A DNA stretch of 21,421 nt from a bacterium. GTDB lineage: Bacteria; Planctomycetota; J058; JAJDCP01. The notes below the pieces were generated by a model that saw only the letters and a program-made list of their open reading frames with translations, searched no databases and was not told the DNA's origin. The translations under genes and the position numbers were made by a program. The DNA lies in contig JAUIEM010000148.1 in the NCBI GenBank assembly GCA_030428695.1, positions 1-21,421 of the forward strand, read 5' to 3'. Below, in pieces: positions 6,807 through 16,858 of the stretch. Numbering within the stretch: the first letter of the stretch is position 1; the number at the start of each line of letters is the position of its first letter.

Positions 6807-9800
6807 CTACTGCGGCTTTAGCCCGGCGAGCGCGCGCTCGAGCCGCGCGTCCCACGGCCCGTCGAGCAGCGCCCGCGCGGCGCGGGCCGCCTCGAGAGGT
6901 TCGGCGGCGAGGGCGGGGAGCCCGGCGCGGAGGAACAGCTCGCCGACCGTCACCTCGAGCCGGGCGAGCTCCGCCCGCTCGGCGGCCTCGGGGCGAGGCT
7001 GGGCGCGGGCGAGGGCGAGGGCGGCAGCCAGGGCCTCGCTGCCGGGCTCCGGCTGGTCGAGCCGCAGGCAGGCGTCACCGTACTCGACCAGCAACATCTG
7101 GAGGATCTCCGCGGCCGGCTCACCCGCCTCCTCGGCGAGGGCGAGCGCGGTGCGGAACTGGGCGAGCGCCGCCTCGGGCTCGGTGTGACACAGCCCCCGG
7201 GCGTGACGGGCGGCGACCTCGAGGCACAGCCGCGGCGGCGCCTCGGGGTCAGCCCGCAGACGTCGCCAGGCGCTCGCGCTCGCCGCCGCGGCGAGCGCGG
7301 GGGCGGAGCAGCGGCCGGCGATCTCGGCGAGCTCGCACAGGGCCGTGCCGCTCACCCCGGCCGGCAGGGCTGCGGCGACCCGGTCGAGGGTGGCGATCGC
7401 GCGCTCGACCCGGCCCCGGCAGCCCGCGTGGTCGCCGCGGGCGTAGGCAGACCGGGCGAGGTCGAGGCAGGCGAAGGCCTCGTGCACCATCCACTGCGGG
7501 TCCCCGTCGAGCGCGCCCATGCGCTCGCTCAGCTCGAGGGCCTCGGCGCTGATCGCCTCGGCCTCGTCGGGGCGGCCCGTGCGGCGCAAGCCCTGGGCGT
7601 AGCTGAACAGCCGTCCGGCGAGCGTGTCGGCAGCGTCGGGACCCGGAGAGAGCTCGAGGTAGAGGCGGGCGAGCTCGACGCCGCGCCCGGCGACCGCGGT
7701 GGCGGCCTCGACGTCTCCTTCCCGCTCCGCGAGCCAGGCCGACTCCTCGCGGCACACCTGGAGCAGCTCCCAGACCACGCCCCGGACCTCCGGGTGGCGC
7801 GCGCGCAGCGCCTCGAGCTCCTCTCGCAGGGCGGCGAGGGCCTCGGCGTCCGGGACCCCGGCGCAGCGCCGCACGAAGCAGCGCACCGTCGCGGCCCGGG
7901 CGCGCAGCACCGGAACGCGCGGCTCCTCCGCGAGCTGGGCGAGCACCGCGTCCTGCTGCTCGACGCAGGCGGAGGCTTCCTCCACCCGGCCGCTGCGCGC
8001 CAGGCCCTGGGCGCACAGCGACAGGGTGGAGACGAGCTCGATGCCGGCCGTCTGGCTGCCGGACCGGGCGTGGAGCCGCTCGAGCCCCTCGAGCACCGGC
8101 TCGAGCAGGGTCAGGGCGCGCGCGTGGTCACCGCGCCGGCCGTGGTGCATCGCGAGCCCGCGGCGGGCGAGGGCGGCGGCGAGCTCTTCGTCGGGGCTGA
8201 GGGGCCGGCCCTCCCAGAGCGCGACCGCCTTCTCGAGCAGCGCGGGGTCGGGGCGGGCGTCCTGCAGCGCGGCGTAGGCCGAGGACAGGTTGATGCGCAG
8301 CCCGCAGTCTTCCGGGTCCTCGGCGAGCAGGGTCTCGAACAGCGCGGCGGAGTCTTCCAGCAGCGCGACGGCCTCCGCGGGCGGCAACACCGGCGCCGCG
8401 TTGGACAGGCCGACCGCGAGCAGCTCGCGGTTCTCGCGCGTCGGGCTCTCCTCCGCCAGCTGGCGGAAGTCCTCGAGGCTGCCGAGCAGCCACGGCGTGG
8501 GATCCTCGCTCCCGGTCCGGGTGAGCAGGGCGCCGTAGCGCGCCTCGGCCGAGGCCTTGTCGCGCCGGGCCTGGCGCCCCTGGGGCTGGCGCTCGAGCAC
8601 GGCGCGGAGCTGCGCGAGCGACGCGCGCTGCGCTTCCTCCGCCTCCGCCATCCGGCCCTGGAGCTGGTAGACCTGCGCGAGGTCGGCCTGGAGCAGGCCG
8701 GCCGCGCGGGAGGCCCAGGGCTGCTCGAGGCCGAGGGCGCCGGTCAGGATGCGCTCCGCCTCCGCGAACCGGCCCGCGTCGATGGCGGCGCGGGCCTGGC
8801 GGCCGAGCAGCGCGTGCAGCAGGTCGACATCGTGGGCGCCGGGGGTCCGGGCGATCAGCACCAGGGCGGTGTCGAGCACCGCGGCGCCGCGCTCGATCTG
8901 GCCGAGCCGGCTCAGCACCGTCGCCTGCAGCCCGAGGGCGCGCACGTAGTCGACGGTCAGGGCGGTGTCGTCGGGGAAGGCCTCGAGCGCTTCGCGGTAC
9001 TTCGCGAGCAGCGCCTCGCACTCCTCGAGCCGCGCCTGGGTGCCGGCCAGGGCGAGGCGCAGCTCGCTCGACTTGAGCCGCGCGGTCAGGCCGTGCCGCG
9101 ACACCAGGCGCTGCTCGACGTCGGCCTCCTCGAGCCGGTCCCAGCCCTCGAGGGCGGCCGCCATCACCTCGGCGGAGGCCTCGCGCGTGACCGGATCGTC
9201 GAGCTTCGTGACCAGCCCGACGACCTCGTTCGTCATCGTGCGCAGGGCGTGGACCGCGATGTCGCCGTGCATCTTCTGGAAGTGCGACTGGCGCGCGACC
9301 TCTTCCTTCTGCCGGGCGATCTCGTCGCGCTGGCTCTCCGCGTGCAGGGCCCAGCCGGCCAGCCCGGCGAGCAGCGCGCCCAGGCACAGCAGCAGGCCGA
9401 GCCGCTGCAGCCGCCGCATCCGCCGCTCCCGCCGCAGGCGCGCCCGCTGCACGGCGATCGCGCCGCGCAGGGTGCGGGTGCCCTCGTCCTCCGCGGCGAG
9501 CTGCCTGGCCTGGTCTTCCGCCAGCCCGATGTCGCCCTGGCCGAGGGCCGCGTGGGCGAAGGCCAGCCGGGCCTCGCGCTCGCCGTCGTGGGCCTCGGGG
9601 TTCTCGGCCCACAGGGTGCGGGCCTGGCGGAAGCCGGCGACCGCCTCGGAGAAGCGCTCGTAGCGGCCCTGGCCGGTGCCCTCCAGCGCCTCCTTCCGGG
9701 CCGCCTGCAGGTGCTCGCTGGCGGCGCGCGCGATCGCCAGGCTCTCGCGGTGGGAGAGGTAGGCGCGCAGGGCCGTCTGGAAGCTGCGGACGTCCGGAAA

Positions 9801-10703
9801 GCGGCGCTCCGGGTCGGGGTCGAGGGCGCGCAGGCAGAGCGCGCACAGCTCGGCGGGCAGGCCGGCGGGCAGGGGCAGCCGCTCGCCGCGGGTCGCGTGG
9901 ATCAGCACGTCGATGGTGTCGCCGTCGACGCGATGGGGCGCGACCCCGGCGAGCAGCCGGAACAGGATCGCGCCGAGCAGGTAGACGTCGCTCGCGACGG
10001 TCAGCCAGCAGGGCTCGGGGCGGGCGAGCTCGGGGGACATGTAGACCGGCGTCCCCATCGAGGTCTCGCGCCAGGCGCGGCCCTCGGCGTCGAGCTCGCG
10101 GGCGAGGCCCCAGTCCATCACCAGCACCTCGCCGAACTCGCCGACCATCACGTTGGAGAGCTTGAGGTCGTTGTGCAGCACTCCCTGCTGGTGCGCGAAG
10201 CCGACGCCGTTCATCACCTGGAGCAGGATCTCGAGGTGGCGCTCGAGCGGCACCGGCTCCTCGCGCAGCAGCGCGGCCCAGCTGCGCCCGGCGACCAGCT
10301 TCATCGCGAGGAAGAGCGCGCCCTGGCTGTCGCGGCCCAGCTCGTAGATCGGGACGATGTTCGGATGCTCGAGGCGGGCGCTGATCAGAGCCTCGTCGAG
10401 GAACTCGTGGCGCGCCTGGACCGTGCTCGCGGTGCTCGGGTCACCGTGCAGGCGCTTGATCGCCACCGGCCGGCGCAGGCCGATCTGCAGGCTGCGCAGC
10501 ACGACACCCATGCCGCCGCGGCCGAGCTCGGCGATGTCGATGTAGGGCTCCGGCGCGTCGAGCAGGGCGTCGACGCGCGCGCGGAATTCCCGCTCCGCCG
10601 GTCCGAGAGGCGTCTTCAGGCTCGCGTCGAAGGGCCGCGTGGCGAGCTCGGGGGGCAGGGTCTCACAGAAGATGCGGCGGAGCGCGGAGGAATCCGTCAG
10701 CAT
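6807..10703 (-). CDS. Transmembrane Ser/Thr protein kinase with long TPR-like C-terminal region
   Basis: The protein is 1298 residues. The kinase domain spans about 54-320: glycine loop GRGGMG (61-66), ATP-binding lysine in VAIK (K83), helix-C glutamate near E104, catalytic loop HNDLKLSN (177-184), DWG metal motif (197-199) and GTPVYMSPE (218-225). The usual HRD arginine is asparagine, and DFG is DWG. DWG is frequent in planctomycete kinases. A basic stretch and one membrane helix lie at about 428-453, followed by a short coiled-coil-like segment. The remaining ~840 residues are alanine/leucine-rich paired helices of TPR character. A kinase inside and a sensor or scaffold across the membrane is the likely design. 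The start at 10703 has GGAGAGG just upstream; an in-frame ATG at 10742 lacks one. It follows a paralogous kinase gene by 57 bp and may be co-transcribed with it. Confidence 0.88.
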   Translation of the reverse strand: MLTDSSALRRIFCETLPPELATRPFDASLKTPLGPAEREFRARVDALLDAPEPYIDIAELGRGGMGVVLRSLQIGLRRPVAIKRLHGDPSTASTVQARHEFLDEALISARLEHPNIVPIYELGRDSQGALFLAMKLVAGRSWAALLREEPVPLERHLEILLQVMNGVGFAHQQGVLHNDLKLSNVMVGEFGEVLVMDWGLARELDAEGRAWRETSMGTPVYMSPELARPEPCWLTVASDVYLLGAILFRLLAGVAPHRVDGDTIDVLIHATRGERLPLPAGLPAELCALCLRALDPDPERRFPDVRSFQTALRAYLSHRESLAIARAASEHLQAARKEALEGTGQGRYERFSEAVAGFRQARTLWAENPEAHDGEREARLAFAHAALGQGDIGLAEDQARQLAAEDEGTRTLRGAIAVQRARLRRERRMRRLQRLGLLLCLGALLAGLAGWALHAESQRDEIARQKEEVARQSHFQKMHGDIAVHALRTMTNEVVGLVTKLDDPVTREASAEVMAAALEGWDRLEEADVEQRLVSRHGLTARLKSSELRLALAGTQARLEECEALLAKYREALEAFPDDTALTVDYVRALGLQATVLSRLGQIERGAAVLDTALVLIARTPGAHDVDLLHALLGRQARAAIDAGRFAEAERILTGALGLEQPWASRAAGLLQADLAQVYQLQGRMAEAEEAQRASLAQLRAVLERQPQGRQARRDKASAEARYGALLTRTGSEDPTPWLLGSLEDFRQLAEESPTRENRELLAVGLSNAAPVLPPAEAVALLEDSAALFETLLAEDPEDCGLRINLSSAYAALQDARPDPALLEKAVALWEGRPLSPDEELAAALARRGLAMHHGRRGDHARALTLLEPVLEGLERLHARSGSQTAGIELVSTLSLCAQGLARSGRVEEASACVEQQDAVLAQLAEEPRVPVLRARAATVRCFVRRCAGVPDAEALAALREELEALRARHPEVRGVVWELLQVCREESAWLAEREGDVEAATAVAGRGVELARLYLELSPGPDAADTLAGRLFSYAQGLRRTGRPDEAEAISAEALELSERMGALDGDPQWMVHEAFACLDLARSAYARGDHAGCRGRVERAIATLDRVAAALPAGVSGTALCELAEIAGRCSAPALAAAASASAWRRLRADPEAPPRLCLEVAARHARGLCHTEPEAALAQFRTALALAEEAGEPAAEILQMLLVEYGDACLRLDQPEPGSEALAAALALARAQPRPEAAERAELARLEVTVGELFLRAGLPALAAEPLEAARAARALLDGPWDARLERALAGLKPQ

Positions 10704-10721
10704 CGGCCTCTCCTGTTTGAC

Positions 10722-10742
10722 ATGTTGCGGAATCTCCAACAT
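10722..10742. promoter_or_regulatory. Small AT-rich dyad before the kinase start
   Basis: ATGTTG and CAACAT form a perfect 6-bp inverted repeat with a nine-base spacer, 19 bases upstream of the kinase ATG at 10703. It stands out in such GC-rich sequence and could be an operator or an mRNA hairpin near the ribosome site. There is no direct evidence of function. Confidence 0.25.
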
Positions 10743-10760
10743 AGCCGATCGGGCCGAGCG

Positions 10761-13700
10761 CTACCGCAAACCTTCCAGGAGCTCCTCGATGTGTCGCAGG
10801 CTCTGCTCGTCCCGGTCCCGCCGCTCCGGCAACGCGCGCAGGGCCTCGCGGGCGGCCTCGAGGTGGCCGGCGGCGGCTTCCTCCCGGCCGTGGGCGCGCA
10901 GCATCCGGGCGCAACGCAGGTTGACGTCGCGGGCCCCGCGCAGGGTGGAGGGGACCGAGGGGTCGGCGATCTGCGCGGCGCAGGCGGCCGCCAGCGCGAG
11001 CGCCTGCTCGGCGGCAGCGGGCTCACCCGCGGGCAGGAGCAGCTCGCCGTAGCACAGGGCGATCTGCATGCGGATCTGCTCACCCCTCGCGTCCGGCCCG
11101 GGCGCGGACCCGAGCCACGCGGCGCAGTCCGCCAGCCCGCGCTCGCAGGCCGCGCGGGTCGCGGGGTCGTCGAGCGGCATCCAGGTCGAGTAGCGGGCGA
11201 GGGCCATCAGCCGCAGCTCGCGCCCCGCCCCGGCGGCGCGCGCGACCGCTTCCCAGCAGCGCCGGGCGGCCTCCGCGGCCAGCCCGAGGGCCTCGGCATG
11301 GACGGCGAGATCGTGCAGGCTGAAGAGCAGCCCGACGAGGTCATCGAGCCGCATCTGCTCCTCGATGGGGGCGACGGCGGAGAGGGTGCGCTCGATCATC
11401 GCGATCGCCTGCACCGGGTCGCGCTCCGCCAGCGCGTGGCGGGCGAGCTCGTGGCAGGTGAAGGCCTCGTGCAGCAGCCACTCCTGGTCGCCGTCGAGCT
11501 CCTTCAGGCGCTCGATCAGCGCGAGGGCCTCGCGGTTGACCGCGATCGACTCCTCCCGGGCGCCGGTCTCGTCGAGCCCCCGGGCGAGGCTGAACAGGGT
11601 GCCGACCAGCACGCGCTGGCCGTAGTGGTCGTCGTCGACCAGGGCGAAGCGGCGGGCGGCCGCGACCGCCCGCCGGGCGACCTCGGTCGCCGCGGGGAAG
11701 TCCCGCGGGACGGTCGCTAGCCACATCGACTCCTGCTCGCTGACCCGCACCAGCTCGTGCAGCAGCGCGGCGTGGCCGGGGAAGCGGGCGTCGGCGGCCT
11801 CGAGCTCGAGGCGCAGGGCCCGCAGCTGCTCGCCGTCGAGGGGCCTGGCGTCGAGGCGGGCGCGGGCGACGGTGACGATGCTGCGGATCGCGATCGCGTC
11901 GCGCGCCGGATCGGCCGGGGGAAAGCTCGCCTCGACGCGGTCGAGGATCGGGAGCAGGGCGCGGGCCTCCTCCGCCTGGTCGAGCAGGTGCAGGGTGTAG
12001 AGCCGGACCGCGAGGGCGGAGGCGAAGCACAGCGCGAGCTCGCGGTCGTCGGGCTCGCGCTCCCAGACGGGGCCGAGCACCTCGACGGCGCGGCGGGTCA
12101 GGCGGGCGGCTTCGCCGAGCCGGCGGCCCAGGCCGCGCAGGCTGGCGAGCTCGTGCAGGCTCTCGCCGAGCAGGCGCGCGGCGCGGGTCGACTGCGGCTC
12201 CTTGTGATCCCACAGCGCGATCGCCGCGCACAGGAGCGCATCGGAGCGCGCGTCGTCGACCAGGTGGGCGAGCCGGTTGTAGGCGCCGTGCAGGTTGGCC
12301 CGCAGGTCGTGCTCGTCGGGGGAGGCGGCGAGCAGCTCTTCGAAGATCCCGATCGCCTCGTCGAACATCGCGAAGCGCTCCCGGCTCCGCGACACGCCGG
12401 CGTAGTTGGCGAGCATCGCGGCGTACAGCTCGCGGTTCTCGCGGTGGGGGTTCTGCCCGACCGCTTCCCGCAGGACCTCGAGGGCGGCCCCGAGCTCGCG
12501 CTGCGAGGCCTCGAGGTCGTCGATGGAGAGCAGCGCCCCGTACTGCCCGCGCACGATCGCGAGGTCGCGCCGGGCCCGCTCGTGGTCGGGGTCCCGCGCC
12601 GCCACCGCTTCGAACAGGGCGATCGCGTCGCGGAACAGCACATGCGAGCGCTCGAAGTCGCCGCGTTCGCGCAGCGCCTGGGCGAGGCTGCTCAAGAGGA
12701 GCCCCCGCGCCCGGGACTGCCACGGCTCGTCGAGGGAGAGCGCGCGCTGGATCAGGGCGATGCCCCGCTCGAGGTCGCCGGCGTCGATCGCGGCCTCGGC
12801 GCGTTGGCCGAGCAGGGCCTGGTAGACCAGCACCCCGTTGCGATGGCCGAGGACGCGCAGGGCGGCCCCATCCTCGAGCAGCACCAGGGCGGTGTCGAGC
12901 ACCGCCGCGCTCTGCCGCGGCCGGCCGAGCTCGCGCAGCATCGACGCGTAGCCGCCGAGGGCGTTGGCGTAGCCGACCACGAAGGCGGTGTCGCTCGGGT
13001 AGGCGGCGACCGCGTCCCGGTACGCCGCGACGACCTCCTCCGCGTCCTCGATCGCGCCGGCGGCGCCGGCGACCGTCAGCCGCAGCTCCCCCGCCTTCAG
13101 CCGGGCGGTCAGGCCGTACAGGGAGACGTCGCGCTGCGGGACGTCGGCCTCCTCGAGCCGCTGCCAGCCGGCCAGGGCCGCGCGCAGCACGCGGTCCGCG
13201 GCGCGCTGGCTGCTCGCGTCGCCGAGCTGGTCGACCAGCACCGTCACTTCGTCGGTCAACGTGCGCAGGGCGTCGACCGCGATCTCGCCGTGCAGCTGCT
13301 GGAAGGCGAACTGGCGGTCGATCTCGGCGCGCTGCTCTTCGGCGTGCCGCGCCCAGGCGTACAGCCCGCCGACCAGGGCGAGCAGGCAGCCGACCAGGGC
13401 GCCGAGCAGCAGCCGTCGCACCCGCCGCTCGCGGCGCCGCTGCGCGCGCTGGGCGGCGATCGCTTCCGTCAGGGCATCGTCGGCCGGCGCGAGCTGCGCC
13501 GCCTGGTTCTCGGCGAGCCCGGTGTCCCCCCGCGCCAGGGCGGCCTCGGCGAAGGCGCGGCGGGCCTCGCGCTCGCCGGCCCGCGCGCGCGGGTTCTCTT
13601 CCCACAGGGACCGCGCCTGGCGGAAGCCGGCGACCGCCTCGGAGAAGCCCTCGTACACCCGCGCGACCGGAGCCCCGGAGGCGCCCTCGCGCGCGTCGGC

Positions 13701-14691
13701 CAGGGTCTGCGCCGCCGCCTCGGCGAGGCGCAGGCTCTCGCGGTGGCCGAGGTAGGCGCGCAGGGCCTGCTGGAAGGAGAGGACGTCGGGGAAGCGGTCC
13801 TCCGGCCGCGGCGCGAGGGCGCGCAGGCACAGCGCGCGCAGCTCGTCGGGGACGCCCTCCGGGAGCGGGAGCAGGTGCCCGCGCCCGGCGTGGGCGAGCA
13901 CGTCGCCGATGTCGTCGCCGATGCGGTGGGGCGGGCGGCCGGCGAGCACCCGGAAGAGCACCGCGCCGAGCAGGTACACGTCGCTCCGCGCGGTCAGCGC
14001 GGTCGGCGCGCGGCTCGCGTGCTCGGGGGCCATGTAGACCGGGGTGCCGAGCGGGCGCTCGCGCCAGTGCCGGCCGTCCTGGTCGAGGCTGCGGGCGAGC
14101 CCCCAGTCCATCACGAGCACCTCGCCGAGCTCGCCGACCATCACGTTGCCGGGCTTGAGGTCGTTGCAGGACGAGGTTCTGGTGGGCGAAGGCGACGCCG
14201 TTCATCACCTGCAGCAGGATCTCGAGGTGGCGCTCGAGGGACACCTCCGTGTCGCGCAGCAGGCTGGACCAGCTGCGCCCGCCGACCAGCTTCATCGAGA
14301 GGTACAATGCGCCCTCGTTGTCGCGGCCGAGGTCGTAGACCGGCACGATGTTCGGGTGCTCGAGGCGGGCGCTGATCAGCGCCTCGTCGAGGAAGTCGTG
14401 CCGCGCGTTGACGCTGGCGGCGCCGCGCTCGTCGAGCAGGCGCTTGCGCGCGACCTCGCGCCGCAGGCCGAGCTGCAGGCTGCGCATCACCACGCCCATG
14501 CCGCCGCGGCCGACCTCCTCGAGGTCGAGGTAGGGCTCGGGGTTGTCGAGCAGGTTGTCGACGCGGCGGCGGAGCTCCTCCTCGGCGGGGCTAGAGAGCT
14601 TCAGGCTCGCGTCGACGCTGAGCTGGGCGGGGTCGAGGGCGAGGGTGTCCTCGAGCCAGCGGCGGATCTCGGTGCTGCTCTCCGACTGCAT
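10761..14691 (-). CDS. Transmembrane Ser/Thr protein kinase, paralogue of the next gene, frameshifted at the catalytic loop
   Basis: Two frames together encode a ~1310-residue protein that aligns end to end with the downstream kinase (1298 residues). The first frame runs from the ATG at 14691 (GGGAGG eight bases upstream) through GRGGMG (61-66), VARK (K83) and EALISARLEHPNIVPVYDLG to FAHQNLVL (residue 175). The second frame resumes at 14165 with NDLKPGNVMVGELGEVLVMD, then GTPVYMAPEH, a membrane helix (RRLLLGALVGCLLALVGG) and a long TPR-like region ending at the TAG at 10761. The junction reads CTGCAACGAC where the paralogue has CTGCACAACGAC, so one CA unit is missing. The catalytic loop would be HNDLKPGN, again HND rather than HRD. 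As written, translation of the first frame runs on in an out-of-frame, arginine-rich sequence. Sequencing error, recent mutation or programmed shift cannot be told apart here. Confidence 0.8.
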
Positions 14692-14976
14692 GCGGGATGC
14701 CTCCCGTGGAAGCCGTAGGGGTGGCTCTCCGCAGGATAGCGCTTCGGCGGCGCGCGAGCACGGTCGCGAGTCGATGGTGCGCGGAAGCTACGCGGCGATC
14801 GACGCCTACTCCGAGGTCGTCGGTGCCGAGCGCCTGTTCGTCGGGCTCTTCGACACCCTCCGGGACGAAGAGAGGCGCCAGGGTTGCGCAGGCCGCTCGC
14901 CCAGATCTGCTCCCGCACGGCGCCGCCGGCGCCGAGCGGAAGCCCCGCCGACGGGGGACAGGTTCTCTGGGCAGCG
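14692..14976. other. Intergenic region between hybrid kinase and Ser/Thr kinase genes
   Basis: No intact gene is seen in these 285 bases. They hold the ribosome site of the kinase gene (GGGAGG near 14700), a weak TATCCT -10-like box without a clear -35, a GGCGCC-GCC-GGCGCC hairpin at 14919-14933 and a possible plus-strand coding fragment starting at 14774. Confidence 0.5.
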
Positions 14977-15031
14977 CTACGGGCCGCGCAGGGCCTCCCG
15001 CAGCACATCCCGGAATGTCGTGCGCAGGTAG
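14774..15031 (+). pseudogene. Possible plus-strand gene fragment (86 codons)
   Basis: From the ATG at 14774 the plus strand reads MVRGSYAAIDAYSEVVGAER and then LFVGLFDTLRDEERRQG. Third positions are almost all G or C in the first ~38 codons. After about 14885 the sequence turns arginine/proline-rich and looks non-coding, and the frame overlaps the 3' end of the hybrid kinase gene. I do not recognise a family and see no ribosome site. It may be a relic or chance. Confidence 0.22.
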
Positions 15032-16845
15032 GGCTTCTCCAGGAAGCCGGCGCTGTCCCGCGGCCCGTAGCGCTTGCGCACGAAGGCCTCGTTGTAGCCG
15101 CTGGTCAGGATCACCCGCACCCCGGGATCGATCGCGCGCAGGGCGTCGAGGCAGGCGATGCCGTCCATGCCGGGCATCGTCAGGTCGAGCAGCACCGCCC
15201 GGATCGCGTCGCGGCGCGCGGCGTAGATGTCGAGGCCGGTGCTGCCATCTTCCGCCTCGACGACCGTGAAGCCGAGCTGTTCGAGCAGCCGGCGCGCCAG
15301 GGTCCGCACCGCGCGGTCGTCGTCGATGAGCAGCACCAGCCCCTCGCCGTGCCAGGTCCCGTCGTCCTCGACCTTCGCCGCGGGCCCCGGCGGCGCGACG
15401 GAGGCCGGCAGGAGCACGCGGAAGCAGGTGCCGCGTCCGGGCTCCGAGGCCAGCTCGATGCGGCCGCGGTGCCTGCGCACGATGCCCTGGACCGCGGCCA
15501 GCCCCAGCCCGCGTCCGGCGAACTTGGTCGTGAAGAAGGGCTCGTAGATCCGCGCGCGGGTCTCGGCGTTCATCCCGGCCCCGTCGTCGCTGACCTCGAG
15601 GAAGATCGTCTGCCCGTCGACGCTGCCGGTGCGCACGCCTATGCGGCCCGGCTCCGACTTCGCGTCCTCGATCGCCTCGGCGGCGTTGGTCAGCAGGTTG
15701 AGCACGACCTGATGGATCTGGCCCGCGTCCCCTTCGACGGTCGGCAGCGCGGGTTCGAGAGCGAGATCGAGGGCGATGGCGGGGGGGATCGAGACCCGCA
15801 ACAGGTCGACGGTCTCCCCGACCAGCGCCGACAGGTCGACGGCGCTGCGCTGGAAGCGGCTCTTGCCCGCGTAGGCGAGCAGCTGTCGGCAGAGCCGCGC
15901 GGCGTGCTGCGAGGAGCTGACGATCTGCTCGAGCAGCGGCTGGGCGTCGGAGCCTTCGGGGATGCTCGCCGAGGCGAGCTCGGCGCAGCCGAGGATGCTG
16001 GTCAGCAGGTTGTTGAAGTCGTGCGCGATACCGCCGGCGAGCAGGCCGAGGCTCTCGAGCTTCTGGGTCTCGCGGAACACGGTCTCCAGCCGCAGGCGCT
16101 CCGCCTCGGCCTGCTTGCGGTCGGAGATGTCGACGTTGGTCCCGACCATGCGCAGGGGCTTGCCGTCCTTGTCCCACTCGGTCACCCGCCCGCGGCCCAT
16201 CACCCAGATCCACTTGCCCGCCTTGGTCCGCAGCCGGTGCTCGGTGCGGTAGGGCGAGCCGTGGTCGAGGTGGTCGTTCAGCTCGCCGAGCACGCGCTCC
16301 TGGTCGTCCGGGTGCAGGGCGGTCGCCCAGGCCCGCACGTGGGGCTCGATCTCCGTCGGCTCGAAGCCGAGCATGCGCGGCCAGCGCGGGGAGAAGTCGA
16401 CATCGCCGGTCTGTACGTTCCAGTTCCACACCCCCCCTTCCAGGGCGTCGAGGGCGGTCTGCAGCCGCTCCTCGCTCTCCTTCAGGGTGCGCATCGCCTC
16501 GCGCTGCCCGGTCAGGTCGCGAACGCAGCCACCGACGCCGCCCGCCAGGGGCTGGCGGCGCTCTTCGAGCCAGCGCAGGCTGCCGTCCGGGCGGACGATG
16601 CGGAAGCTGAGGAGGCTGACGTCCTCTTCCCAGGCCGCCTCCACCCGCGCCGCGTCCTCGGGGTGCAGGGCCTCCCGGTAGAGCGCGGGCCGGGCGCGCA
16701 GCGCGGCGGGCTCGAGGCCGAGGATGGCGGCGAAGGCGCCGTTGATCGAGGTGAAGGCGCCCGCCGGGGTGCGGTGGTAGACCCCGTTTGCGACGAGCTC
16801 GAGCAGCTCGGCCAGGGGGGCGTCTTCATGGGCAGCGTCGTTCAC
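14977..16845 (-). CDS. Soluble PAS-PAS hybrid sensor histidine kinase
   Basis: The protein is 622 residues with no membrane segment. Two PAS domains lie at about 11-117 and 126-245, the second with the PAC-like ending MVGTNVDISDRK. The dimerisation/phosphoacceptor domain has GGIAHDFNNLL with H275. The ATPase domain has VLNLLTNAAEA (N box), DDGAGM (G1), EPFFTTK (F) and GRGLGLA (G2). A receiver domain follows from about 503: acidic LIDDD (508-510), phosphoacceptor D554 in LLDLTMPGMDG, TSGY and K604 in EKPY. Phosphate would pass from H275 to D554 or to another protein; no DNA-binding output is present. The likely start is the GTG at 16845, 13 bases after the mscL stop, without a clear Shine-Dalgarno. 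Position suggests it is the last gene of the mscS-mscL unit. The signal sensed by the PAS domains is unknown. Confidence 0.9.
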   Translation of the reverse strand: MNDAAHEDAPLAELLELVANGVYHRTPAGAFTSINGAFAAILGLEPAALRARPALYREALHPEDAARVEAAWEEDVSLLSFRIVRPDGSLRWLEERRQPLAGGVGGCVRDLTGQREAMRTLKESEERLQTALDALEGGVWNWNVQTGDVDFSPRWPRMLGFEPTEIEPHVRAWATALHPDDQERVLGELNDHLDHGSPYRTEHRLRTKAGKWIWVMGRGRVTEWDKDGKPLRMVGTNVDISDRKQAEAERLRLETVFRETQKLESLGLLAGGIAHDFNNLLTSILGCAELASASIPEGSDAQPLLEQIVSSSQHAARLCRQLLAYAGKSRFQRSAVDLSALVGETVDLLRVSIPPAIALDLALEPALPTVEGDAGQIHQVVLNLLTNAAEAIEDAKSEPGRIGVRTGSVDGQTIFLEVSDDGAGMNAETRARIYEPFFTTKFAGRGLGLAAVQGIVRRHRGRIELASEPGRGTCFRVLLPASVAPPGPAAKVEDDGTWHGEGLVLLIDDDRAVRTLARRLLEQLGFTVVEAEDGSTGLDIYAARRDAIRAVLLDLTMPGMDGIACLDALRAIDPGVRVILTSGYNEAFVRKRYGPRDSAGFLEKPYLRTTFRDVLREALRGP

Positions 16846-16858
16846 GGACGGCGCGCGG

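Noticed and set aside
7185..11720. A 1511-codon open frame on the plus strand opposite the kinase genes
   Set aside because: It is antisense to two well-supported kinase genes, has the Gln/Arg/Gly/Asp-rich composition of a complementary high-GC frame, and shows no domain. Lack of stops is expected at this GC content.
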